DNA of 64,000 bases. Origin: Torymus aiolomorphi. Lineage: Eukaryota > Arthropoda > Insecta > Hymenoptera > Torymidae. The stretch's first letter is position 1. Every line of letters begins with the position of its first letter. The stretch covers positions 67,214,522 through 67,278,521 of the forward strand of contig CM070877.1 of the NCBI GenBank assembly GCA_036365515.1, read 5' to 3'. This document shows, in pieces, positions 40,690 through 51,682 of this stretch. The notes beneath the pieces are model-generated. The model had not been told where the DNA came from and did no database searches. It saw only the letters and a program-made list of their open reading frames with translations. A program made the position numbers and the translations under genes.

Positions 40690-43262
40690 ACATCAAGAGC
40701 ACTTGCTAAACTGAAGAGAGCCACATGAATATTTATTGAGTCTTTTTTCTGGAAAGCAGACTTCCTTCACATTCATAAAAACATCTCTGTCAGTGACGAG
40801 TTTTGCCGCAAACCAAGAGTACTGAATCAGTGCAAGAATTTTGACTGCATCGTCTCGGGTATTTAATTGACGATCTGTCTGTCTCAAATCTGTACAGTTT
40901 TGTAATTTTTTCACAAAATACTTTATCTACCTGTGCATGTATACATCTAGTGGTTTTCACAGTGGCGTACAATTGAGTGGAATTATCTTCAGACTACATG
41001 AAGATTCTCCATTTTCATTTTTGAAGTCCTCATGTAATGCTTTTTTGGTATGTCCGCTCCACGAATCCAAGATAAGTGTGAAGTTTTTCTTCTCAACATA
41101 AGGTTTGTAACGGCAGGCGCGTCTGTGTGTGTATGTGCGCGAACACGGAGCTCGGATCGAGCCGATCTCCGACGCACGGTATACACACAGTAAACATAAA
41201 CATACCGCGGCCTTGGAGAAGGCAAGGCCGACAATTCCGGCATGAGAACTCGCAAACAGAGTCGGGCTTGTCCTCGTATTTCTGCGGGGGCTTGCGTGTG
41301 TGTGTGTAGTTGCTCGCACGTGTAGCTGTGCGAAAAGTACCGAGCGCAACTACGACACACAATAAGCTCCGAAATGAAAACTCGCGACAACCTTGCGCGA
41401 GGGGGAAGGAGAGCGAGAGATAGAGCCCGGCAGTATCGCTCCTGCTGTAGCTAAGAGAGCTGCTCGATTCCCGTGCGCGAAGACTTGGAGAGAGAGTCAC
41501 ACGAGAGACAGTGTAGTGCACGAGAGGGATAGAAAGAGAGAGAGCGAGTGAGCGGTGCAATAGTGCAGCGAAGGAGAGAGATGCAGCACGGCGCCGAGAG
41601 CCGCGTTCCCTCGTGGCTGAGAGAGAGGGAGAGAGCCACGCTCAACCACGGCCGAGAGTGCAAGTGAGATAGAGAGAGAGGGAGCACCGCGGCCGAAGCC
41701 AGCTACGGCCGAGCCGACTCGCGGGAGCGAGAGAGAGAGAGAAAGCGAGAGCCCCGCGGCCGAGAGAAGAAGAAAGAGAAAGAGAGAGAGACAGAGACGC
41801 CGCTGCGCACGGCAGCCGACACGCCGAGAGGGTCCGCTCCAGCCCTGACTATAGGCTACGGAGGTAAGTCCTGGCCAGGCGATCGCGTGCTCCCCCCGCG
41901 GACGACGAGCGTCCGGGGAGCGAGACCCGCGCGAGCGAGCGAGGCCGCCGACGCGCGGCGATCGGCCTACGTCGGCGCGAGCCGCTTTTGCGCGTACGTG
42001 TGTGCGACCGCGCACACATGTACTTCGCGTGCGCGGGCGCACCACCCGAATCGGCGCGTATCTAGAGTATGCGCTGCGCGTGTAAATAGTGAACAGCCTC
42101 CAGGGGAAATAAAGATAATTCGTTGCTTTTATTTGTTCGCGTATTATTTCACGCAGCCTACTTTTAATTCCCTATTCGGTGGCACGGTGAAGAATACCGC
42201 CGGCCTCCGCGGTCGTGAGTACGTAGTACTCGTGTGATAACTGAGCAGCTGGGGCAGCACGCTCGAGAGAGAGCGCGACGATGAAGTCGCGCGTTGTAAT
42301 GGAGCGAAAAGGCGCGGCTGCTGCTGAAAGCAGCCGACGGCGAGCAACAGCACGGAGCTGACGGACCGCTAATCGTCGAGGGTTGGCACGAGTAAGTGCT
42401 CGCGCCTGTCAATTGCTGCGCTGTTCATCGGCAAGTCCGCGTTGAGATATAGCGCATCGAGGACAGCTTTTAGCCCGCTACAGGTTCAATAATATATTTA
42501 TTAAATAATAATACCAAATTGGATGACGAGTTTCCTGATTTGGAGCATATAATGTAAGTATTTTTTTATGCATTAAAATACTCATTTTTTTTCTATTGTT
42601 GGTCCAAATATTCCTGAAACCTTCTGGAGACAAATAAGGACTGACTTTGCGGAGTAGTTTTCCGGAGGCAGTCACAGAATATTGCACAGTATAAAAGTGA
42701 GTGATCTTGTTCAAATCACCAAGATACAGTTCAACTCATTTTTCTCCAGTATGTTCAAATGTTCGTAGCACATTTACCCTGTACTCACAGCCTATTTGAT
42801 CACTATTGATGACTAAATCTAAATTAGTAGTAGATGATACACTCCTAAGTTTAGCTTGAAATTCTGCTGTAGTACGTTCAATTTCTTCAAATGATCTACG
42901 ATCTGTCTATTTGATGTTTTATTTACACTTCTCTGGCTTATGCAGAATTCCTTTTTTAAGTGATTTATCCAAGCAGCAGAAGCATTCAAGTGACATGACA
43001 GGAAATTGCATGGCTCCCTGTAGAGCCCATGTTCGGAGATCTGTTTCTACATGCTCTTTTCATTCTCGAGCTTCTACAAACCTATCATATATCCACTTTT
43101 TAATGGCTTGCATTTGATCGTACTGCGTAACATCATTGATAATTTCTCTTTTCCATCTTGACAGCTCATCTAGTCTAGACACGAATTTACCTCCATGGAT
43201 TTTCATCGTGCTGTAACTCCAATTCGGGTGCTCTCTTTTTAAATTGACTATCTCAATCATTT
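40690..43262 (-). pseudogene. DDE/D transposase, split by a solo LTR
   Basis: The minus strand from 43260 reads IVNLKREHPNWSYSTMKIHG and KWIYDRFVEARE. Then comes a decayed stretch with FEEIERTTAEFQAKLRS, INSDQIGCEYRVN (a candidate first catalytic D) and THFYTVQYSVTASGKLL. After the LTR it resumes with YVEKKNFTLILDSWSGHTKK (a second D-x-x-x-GH segment), LKIIPLNCTPL and a C-terminal AWFAxK-like piece with LVTDRDVFMNVKEVCFPEK. The reading frame on either side of the LTR rejoins cleanly when the LTR and one TSD copy are ignored. Several stops remain. The superfamily was not decided. Confidence 0.6.
41106..42482 (+). mobile_element. Solo LTR 1 (gypsy-like), TSD GGTT
   Basis: Begins TGTAACGGCAGGC and ends AGCCCGCTACA, flanked by GGTT at 41102-41105 and 42483-42486. 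That is the 4-bp duplication usual for gypsy-type integration. It is 1377 bp, GC-rich, with many GAGA runs at 41400-41800. A polyadenylation signal AATAAAG lies at about 42106. No internal coding region remains, so it arose by LTR-LTR recombination. Long minus-strand open frames here are compositional. Which strand is sense is inferred from the AATAAA. Confidence 0.75.
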
Positions 43263-43620
43263 TTCCAAGTGATACAATATCTTATTTTGACTTTTTAGGC
43301 ATGACCGCTGATGTATGTATGTCTGTACGCCCGTATGTACTCAAGTTTCTCGATTATCTCAATAAATTTTTAACCGATTCCATCGGGATTGCGGGAAAAT
43401 ACTCCTCTAATTATACCCAAGTGCTGGTTCTCTATTGAGATAAATCGATGAAAAATTAAAAAAATGCGAGCACAAAGAAAGTTTAGAAAAATTAATTTTA
43501 ACCTAATATGTACAGGTCTATCTGATAAAAATAATTGAAATACACCTTTTTTCCTGTTCAACACTTTTTTCTACGAGCAATATTTGCCAAGATAACTGCG
43601 AAAAACGGAAAAAAAGTTAA

Positions 43621-44150
43621 AAATGGACGATTTTCGGCTATAACTTAACAGGATTTGATTTGACACAAAAATGTTAAATACAAAAATTGTAGATAATATT
43701 TAAACAAAACTTTTTCCTATTTAACATTTTCATGTAAAATTAACTCCTGACGAGTTAGACTTATAAAAACGATTTTAAACGCCAAAATATACATAAAATG
43801 GACGATTTTCGGCTATAACTTGACAGGATTTTATTTCACACAAATTATAAATGTAAAAGTTGTAGACTATAAAAAAAACTTTTTCCCGTTTAAAATTTTC
43901 ATGTGCAATCAATTCCTAATGAGCTAATACGATAAAATCGATTTTAAACGCCTAAATATACATAAAATGGACGATTTTCCTCTATAACTTGACAGGATTT
44001 AAATTTACACAAAAATGTTAAATACAAAGGTTGTAGATATAATAAAACAAAACTTTTTCCTATTTAACATTTTCATGTAATATCTATTCCTGATGATCTA
44101 AACCTATATAAACATGATTTTAACGCCTCAATCCACCTTATATAGTCAAT
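43621..44150. repeat. Three tandem monomers of about 170-175 bp
   Basis: Each monomer starts AAATGGACGATTTTC (43621, 43796, 43965) and contains GGCTATAACTT or CTCTATAACTT, GACAGGATTT, TTTTTCCTATTTAACATTTTC and GCTAA or GTTAGAC. Spacing is 175 and then 169 bp. The last copy fades at about 44150. Confidence 0.8.
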
Positions 44151-44370
44151 TACCGCTTATTAACAAAATTTGATTTAACGCAGATGTATTCAATACAATG
44201 ACTACAAATAAGATCGGATAAATCAATAAAATATTCAAAAAATGATATCATTATAAAAATATAATAATAAGATATCAAATATCAATTGATGTTGAACAAA
44301 AAGAATCAAAATTACGTAATATTAAATAAATACATATTAAAGTAATATCATATTTACAAAAAAAAAATTG

Positions 44371-44700
44371 TGTAATGTATGTGCTGAATATTTAATATAG
44401 ATTTTGTAACATGGCAAATTGACGTATAAAAAGAATGTAATATACTAGCTGACTGTCAGTGTCACAGTACCGTAAAAAACCATTAGATAGTCAAGTCTCA
44501 CTGGGTAGTCTGCAAAATACATAATGATGTATTTTAATGTCATTATGTATTTCGCAGACAACTCAGCGAGACTTATCTATCTAATTGTTTCCTACCAGAC
44601 TGTAAGACTGATAGACAACTAGTATGTACATTACAATCTTTGTATATGATAATTTTCCATGTTACAATATCTATATTAAATACAGCACATACATTACACA
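44371..44700. mobile_element. 330-bp palindromic MITE
   Basis: Starts TGTAATGTATGTGCTGAATA and ends TATTAAATACAGCACATACA TTACA. Mirrored inner pairs are TAGTCTGCAAAATACATAATGA with TCATTATGTATTTCGCAGACA. Each arm is about 160 bp around a 10-nt centre, so the whole element is one imperfect hairpin. Confidence 0.75.
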
Positions 44701-44917
44701 AGAGCTTCTTTTTGTAAATATTAACAAGTATTAAATTACAGCAAACCCCGTGAGGCGAGTTTTTATGTCCTAGCTAAACTTATAAATTAACCTGACTAAT
44801 CTACCCAGTAATAGAAACGTACCCGTAGCGTACCTAAACACTGCACACATACACTTTACTTTTAAAATTTGTCCCTATTCCCTTATTACTTATTCCCTCA
44901 CATTCAGAAGCACTTAC

Positions 44918-45093
44918 ACTTAAATGAACTGCTGGAGCTGCAGAGGCAACAAAGTAGAGCTGGCTGGTCCAGGTTGGCGCTACTTCAAGGACATCAGTCT
45001 GTTTAGAATAATAGGCCACACTATCTGCTGGAAGAGAAGGACTGGTGGAGACCTTCACTCCTTTCACTGTCGGGTACCTCAGCTTGGGTTCAG
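44918..45093 (-). CDS. Possible orphan exon, minus strand
   Basis: On the minus strand, an AG acceptor (GTGCCTTAG) precedes 45093 and a strong donor GTAAGTG follows 44918. The 176-nt interval is open in one frame, reading PTVKGVKVSTSPSLPADSVA, then DVLEVAPTWTSQLYFVASA. No family recognised and no partner exon found. It could be a chance open run or part of a transposon. Confidence 0.25.
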
Positions 45094-46330
45094 CTAAGGC
45101 ACAAGCAACAGATTAACTATATAGACAGTCACTAGTGTGGGAGCCAAGCTGGGAGAGTTGATCACCTAAAAACCACATTTGGATAATAAATAGATCATAC
45201 GAATAGGCAATATGAATTATATAATCAACAACGAGAAAACTGATAAAAGACTTAATTAAACTAAAATTTCAACTTTCATTACAAATTGAGAATCTTCTAT
45301 GAGAACCTACTATACTTATTAAGCATTTGTATATGTTTGTGTAATTTTCTTAAATCTTGTGATTTTCAAATATGATTCATTGTAACCACTGAAAAACAAC
45401 ATTGTAAAATTGAGACATATAATTATTTTAAGCATATTAATTAATTTTATGCTAATGCTATTTTGTAATATAACATTTATAATATAATAAAATGTAACTA
45501 ATAAAAGCCTGTAAAAGGCTTAGAAGTTTTAATAAAAATAAAAAAATCGATGATGCAGACAATATTACCATACTCAAGAGACAGTCTGCGCAGCAATGCC
45601 CGCAGTTTGCTCCTATCAGTCCTGTCATTGCTACAGATACCTGCAACAAGAGAAAAGAACCTTCAGCCCACCCATCAGAGAGGTTAGAACCGAGAAAGAG
45701 CTTACCAAATCTACTTCAGTCATCGATCCCGCTACCTTGTTGTCTCCGAGGAGTCACCACCACCCGTTGAACACGACGAGGGGGACAACATCCACTAGGA
45801 CGCCGTACTACAGCAGCCGCTGTCGTCGCTGGGAAATAAGCAGACGCCGGGCGATTGTTCATCACAGACACACGCGTAGTGCGCACGCAGCCATCACGCC
45901 TGCGGCAATAGCAATAGCACCTATTTCGCGCGTTCGCTCATGCACGCGGCAGCCGGCCCCAAAGTCAAGGCGCGAAGGCAGAAAAGAAGAGCCAGATAAC
46001 CAGATTGCCGTTGTCGAGTGCTCTAGTGTTGAGCATTTTCTTTATTCTCTCTCCTTTCGGCCGTATTAGTATATGTGTGTGTTGTGTATAATATATACAT
46101 ATTATGTAATTATATAGGAATACCCGCAAACATTGTTTTCCCCTGTAGTTAACGTTAATTCATTCAACGTGTTGCGTGAACAGTTAGCTAGAGCTCAACT
46201 TTCGTTAAAACTGTATAAAATGTACCTTTGAATTTTTTTTATTAACCAGAAGTGTTGAAGTTTTCATTTCTCCCACCCTATAGTTAATGACTAAACACAC
46301 CTAAAACAGTAGTTTTCCGTATACTATTCA
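45094..46330. other. Mixed-composition region, no gene identified
   Basis: A GC-richer patch at 45570-46070 has an open frame of 157 codons (45596-46069) that is rich in Ser, Arg and His and lacks any motif. It is treated as non-coding. The flanks are AT-rich. Confidence 0.35.
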
Positions 46331-46588
46331 AAAAAATTTCAGGTAATATCAATTCCTAAAGAGCTAAGCCTGTGAAAAACGATTTTTTTATTATGATAAA
46401 AATGATGAAAATAAAGTATTATAAATTTTACAATAGCAAAATTGTAAGATTCTCCTGAGTATTGCGGTCGTGTCTATTATGTAAAAACGAAGTTTGTACA
46501 TAGTGCGGGGGAGAGCGACGAGCGAAGCGAGGAGCACGTTTGTGTGGGGCGCGAAGGGGTTGGCGTGCCGAGCGCAGCGAGACATGCA

Positions 46589-46609
46589 GGGGGGCACAGC
46601 CCCCCTAGT
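46589..46609 (+). repeat. Helitron-like 3' terminal hairpin and CTAG
   Basis: GGGGGG (46589-46594), loop CACAG, CCCCCC (46600-46605), then TAG and T. The last C plus TAG gives CTAG, fitting CTRR. It is preceded by GAGCGAAGCGAGG and GAGCGCAGCGAG runs typical of such ends. Confidence 0.5.
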
Positions 46610-46860
46610 TTTCTTCAGGCTCGTAGTCAGAACTTGTCTCACTTGATCTAGTTTGGGATTCTATAAAAAAGTAATTAGTATGTGCAGTATTTTTTAACAT
46701 TTGCCATGTTGAATTTGAACAATTTTATTGTTTCTTTTTGTAAATGTGAAACTGAAAATTTTAATTACAATTGGTAATTCAATAAATTATTTACCTTTAA
46801 AATTATATTCTAAATAATTAATAAAATGTTCTTACCAGAAGAGGCATTATTGCCTGAAGT

Positions 46861-46910
46861 TGAGTCAGGGACTCAGTCCCTGAGGAGGAGCCGGAGCGGG
46901 CTCGAAACGT
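46861..46910 (+). ncRNA. Possible hammerhead-ribozyme-like motif
   Basis: The core-like CTGAGGA (46880-46886) is followed by a stem GAGCC/GGCTC with a 6-nt loop (46888-46903) and GAAA (46904-46907), then CGTT. A hairpin GGGAC-TCA-GTCCC (46868-46880) sits where stem I would be. One extra G lies between core and stem II, and no clean cleavage triplet pairing into stem III was found. It may therefore be a decayed ribozyme of a Penelope-like element or retrozyme, or a coincidence. Confidence 0.3.
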
Positions 46911-47099
46911 TGGGCAATTGGGCAATTTGGTGGTGGGGGCAGTCAGATAGTCCTTTGCTAATAAAGGTTTTTTTCCAGGTTTTAATTAAGTTTTTATTTC
47001 AGATTCTGCGGGGGTGATTATAAGCAAGGGCAATCTGACTGCCATAAATATTAATTAGTTTAATTTAATTTATAAAACTGTAAGACCGATGGAAAAATT

Positions 47100-47365
47100 C
47101 TCATCAGTTCACTAAAATATGTCATATTTAAAAAAATAAAAATACTTTGTGGTTTGTTTACAGGCATAAAAGCAAGGTTTAGCCGCCAAATGAGTGATTT
47201 GAGGTGAAAAACCCACTTAATTTTTAAAAAATTGAATCTCTAATAATTAAAAATTATGAATGCGTTGGGGTCTGGGATTGTACAGCCTTTCATTTTTATA
47301 CGTAAGAAGTCATATTCTACAACCTGGAGTGAATCCATTACCCAGATCTTGTATACACTCCTCGT
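47100..47365 (-). repeat. Dispersed repeat, copy 2 (inverted partner at 39029-39290)
   Basis: Reverse-complement match to 39029-39290 with scattered substitutions and short indels. See that entry for shared phrases. Confidence 0.7.
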
Positions 47366-47436
47366 TAGTCTATATTTTTAAACTCAATAACGTTGTATAT
47401 TTTCCCATATAATAATCTGACTTAAATTTAAAGTAT

Positions 47437-48649
<1,213 letters not shown>

Positions 48650-48653
48650 GTAT

Positions 48654-49996
48654 ATTACTACTTATATTTATTTAGAATTTCTTTTGAACCTTTTTAAATT
48701 TGAATTCCCGCTCGTCCTGTTGGTAAGTGTGATAGCGTTGTTGTCGCTTACCATAGCGGATTGGTGTGCATGCCCGTGCGAGGCCGCGTTGTGTTTCCTC
48801 ATCGTGATATTCTCCACGTGGCTGTCTAGGACCTGTTGCTGCTGACCTTACTTTTAAAACGTTGGAGTATCCGGAGGATCCGGAAATTATGCGAGGAGTA
48901 TCATATTGTTTATTTATTTATTCTATTTATAAATATGAAGTTTTCTCTCTAAACTTGGTTTCCTTATTTCTTAGTACATGCATTATGATGAGAAGTTATG
49001 TTCTCTCATAATTTCTATCTATGAGTTTCGTTACTAGTTAGCGTGATCCATAGGAATTGTGTACCTCGAGTTTTAGGTATATTGTATGTTGTTTGCAAAA
49101 TTAGATATTTATTTCCTTTTCCCATTTTAGTAGGACATCGACTAGGAGATGGCACACATCCAGGATAGAATAATGAGTTCAATCCATGCATTGGAGGTGA
49201 TTTAGTTATTGATTGAAAACTTCAGCAAAGAGTGGATGTTTCCCCCCTTTTATCTCTATTAGCTTTATTGTTATCTTTGTAAGTAGCAACTATTTAATGC
49301 ATGTTAATTTCTCTATGCCTATCCTTCCCGGTAACCGTTCCCTCAACAAGAAATGTTCTCTTTCTGGTGTATATGTCAGTTCTTGGCAAAAGTGGGATAG
49401 TTTTATTGAAAAAAAAAAAAAAAAATAGTATGAGGAAGAAAATTATCCTTGAATTCGTTCCAACAGTTTCTTTGCCTCTTGCCATTATTTCTAGATTTGT
49501 TTTTTTTAATTTTTACAAATTTTCTTTTTTTTTTGGAGAAATTAAGAAGACTCAAGGTTAAGCGTATTCATGCATATAATGAATTTAGTCGAGAGAATTT
49601 GTAACATATAATTTCAATTTATCTATTTTGTTCTAGCGTCTTAACTATTTTTATAGTTATAAATCATTTTTATAATTATAAAGGTGCAACTATTAAAGCT
49701 ATCTTGGTAAAGGATTGTTTGTTTGTTGGAAAAGTGGAAGTTAGATTGAGATTGTATTTGTTATTAATAGTGTACAAGCTTATGTTTGTATGAGTTTTTA
49801 TTTGTTTGTATCGTTACAAGTGTCAATTTCAAAATGTTATATATTTGATTTGATTTGTAATTAACTAAAGATGCATAGAAACTCTAACATGCTATTTTTG
49901 GTTTAAAGTAAGATCTATATATATTGATTTAAAAGTGATAGTCATATGATATCATTTAATTAGTATAACCTATTTTGTTGGTTGAGTTACTGAACC
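48654..49996. other. AT-rich region, mostly non-coding
   Basis: A candidate short upstream exon at 49149-49196 has ATG in a good context (AGGAGATGGC), an acceptor-like TTTTCCCATTTTAG before it and a weak donor GTGATT after it, reading MAHIQDRIMSSIHALE. Otherwise nothing recognised. Confidence 0.3.
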
Positions 49997-50245
49997 ATGC
50001 TGCAGCTCCTGTCCGCAACTAGTTTCTTCTGGTTTGTGGTGATGTTCTACTTGGCTAGACGAATGTATCAATATGTCCTACTTGATCAGGTATGTGAGTT
50101 ACATGATTAGAGTGCATACGGTTTTTTTGTTTTTTTTTGTTCTCTCTTTCTCCTTTTTAATTCGGTTTTCCTTTAGGTAGTCCAGTTAGTACGTCCAGTA
50201 GTACGTCATTTCAGCTTGTGTTGGACAACACAAAATTTCTTTTGA
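49997..50245 (+). CDS. Candidate two-exon small membrane protein (53 residues)
   Basis: Exon 1 (49997-50089) starts ATG in context GAACCATGC, two codons after an in-frame TGA. It reads MLQLLSATSFFWFVVMFYLA, then RRMYQYVLLDQ, a single hydrophobic segment followed by a basic patch. It ends at a near-consensus donor CAG|GTATGTGAGT. An 88-bp intron with a long pyrimidine tract leads to TTTCCTTTAG (50176). Exon 2 (50177-50242) continues in phase 0 with VVQLVRPVVRHFSLCWTTQN and stops at TGA 50243-50245. Family unknown. It is predicted as a small single-pass membrane protein, possibly nested in the kinesin intron. The splice signals are the strongest evidence, and there is no homology support. The upstream run at 49149 could add an N-terminal exon. 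Confidence 0.35.
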
Positions 50246-50382
50246 TTTTTATTCTTGGATATTGTTCCATTTTCTAAGGAGAAACTTCAGTTTTGAAAAA
50301 ACCCTAAGCTTTTTTTCGCACTTTCAACCGTCATTTTGGATCAGCCATTTTGAAGTCTCATAGCAAAATCGTGATCAACGGG

Positions 50383-50675
50383 TGGGTGGTGGGTGGTGGA
50401 TCGCGGTTACTCGGTGGAGGGTACTGGGTGGAGGATACTGGATGGCGGGTACTGGGTGGTTGATACTGAGTGGTTGATACTGGATGATTGATACCGGGTG
50501 GTTGATATCGGGTGGTTGATACCGAGTGGTTGATACTGGGTAGTTGATACTGGATGGTTGGTACTTGGTGGTTGATACTGAGTGATTGGTACTTGGTGGT
50601 TGATACTGGGTGCTTGATACTGGGTGATTGATACTGTGTGTTTGATATTGGGTAATTGGTACTGGGTGGTTGGTT
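50383..50675. repeat. Minisatellite, 14-bp unit TGGGTGGTTGATAC
   Basis: About 20 diverged copies of TGGGTGGTTGATAC. The left end is purer GGGTGGTGGGTGG. The minus-strand open frame encodes NHPVSTTQYQP-type repeats only because the 14-bp unit cycles through frames. It is not a gene. Confidence 0.85.
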
Positions 50676-51144
50676 GAGAGAGTGAGGGAGCGAGAGAAAG
50701 AGGGGGAAGGAAGGAGGGAGGGAAAGAACGGCGAATAATAATATTCGAGAAATAACTAATAATTATATTTTTGTTTTTCAAATTCAAAGTATATACCGTA
50801 GTAGGTATGCACATTACTGTTAACTGTTGGACATACCTAATACGTGTAATTATTTATATTCAACTTAATCAATAGTTTTGTACCAAAAGCGTTATTTTCA
50901 TTTTTGTTAAATTTGACTTCACAAAATCGAATTATATTCATGATATTTTTCTAAGTAAAATATAAAATAAAAAATATTGAATGTAATTACATACATACAT
51001 ATATATACTTTTTTAATAATTTATATTGAAAAATCCATTAACATTAAATTTATAATTACGGCTCCTGAATAATAATTATTATTATATTGTTGATTGAATA
51101 TTCGTGATTACTATTGCAAATTTATTGCGATTTATGAAAACTTC
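50676..51144. other. AT-rich non-coding stretch
   Basis: Contains a GAGGGAGxGAGAGAAAG purine run just after the minisatellite and then AT-rich DNA. No gene seen. Confidence 0.4.
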
Positions 51145-51305
51145 ATTTGAAACATTGAGAACTTACCACGAACATTGAAAACTTACTATGAATATTGAAA
51201 ACTTACCACAAATATATTGAAAACTTACCACGAACATTGAGGACTTACCATGAACATTGAGAACTTACCTTAAACATTGAGAACTTACTACGAACATCGG
51301 AAACT
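51145..51305. repeat. Tandem repeat, about 20-bp unit ACATTGAAAACTTACCACGA
   Basis: Seven to eight imperfect copies in tandem. The units differ at a few positions and one has a 2-bp insertion (AATATATTG). Confidence 0.85.
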
Positions 51306-51682
51306 TAAAAATTTAACATTGTGGCGTTGGAATTCCAACATCAAACACATATTGCATTACTGTTAAGAATTTATCATTATTATAGAATTTTGTTACTACT
51401 ATTACTACTGTTGAAAATTTATCATTATATCATTGACATAAATTAAACTTCAGCTCTATTATTAAATATAAGCCTATACGGTTGCACATAATATGTGATT
51501 ATTGTTCAATTTACTAGAATTAACGATCACTGTTTAATATTTTTTATTTTAAGTACCATTTTAAGGACTGTTACGAGTTATAAGGACTGTTATAAGTTAA
51601 TGTATATATTTATTTTGAATTGAAAATTTTTATTAAATCCTTTCTTTAAATCTTTTCACTACTTCATTGTAAAATAATAAAT

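Larger units (their letters stand above)
43285..46609 (+). mobile_element. Candidate non-autonomous Helitron-type element
   Basis: The right end is GGGGGG-CACAG-CCCCCC followed by TAG, so it ends CTAG before T (46589-46609). This is the hairpin plus CTRR terminus of Helitrons. The interior near the right end (about 46330-46395) shares the phrase AATTCCTAAAGAGCTAA...AACGATTTT with the tandem monomers at 43621-44150. This links the two as parts of one element or family. The left boundary is uncertain. No Rep/helicase is encoded, and other repeats sit inside. Confidence 0.4.

Noticed and set aside
41093..42412. Several long minus-strand open frames (up to about 180 codons)
   Set aside because: They lie inside a solo LTR with strong GA/GC bias. 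Lack of stops is compositional and no motif is present.
45596..46069. 157-codon Ser/Arg/His-rich open frame
   Set aside because: No motif, no splice or start support, biased composition.
46490..46610. Possible bacterial contamination or endosymbiont DNA transfer
   Set aside because: Only about 120 bp, and better explained by a Helitron terminus.
50407..50814. 135-codon minus-strand frame with repeated TTQYQP-like units
   Set aside because: It is the translated 14-bp minisatellite. The reading frame stays open because the repeat lacks stop triplets.
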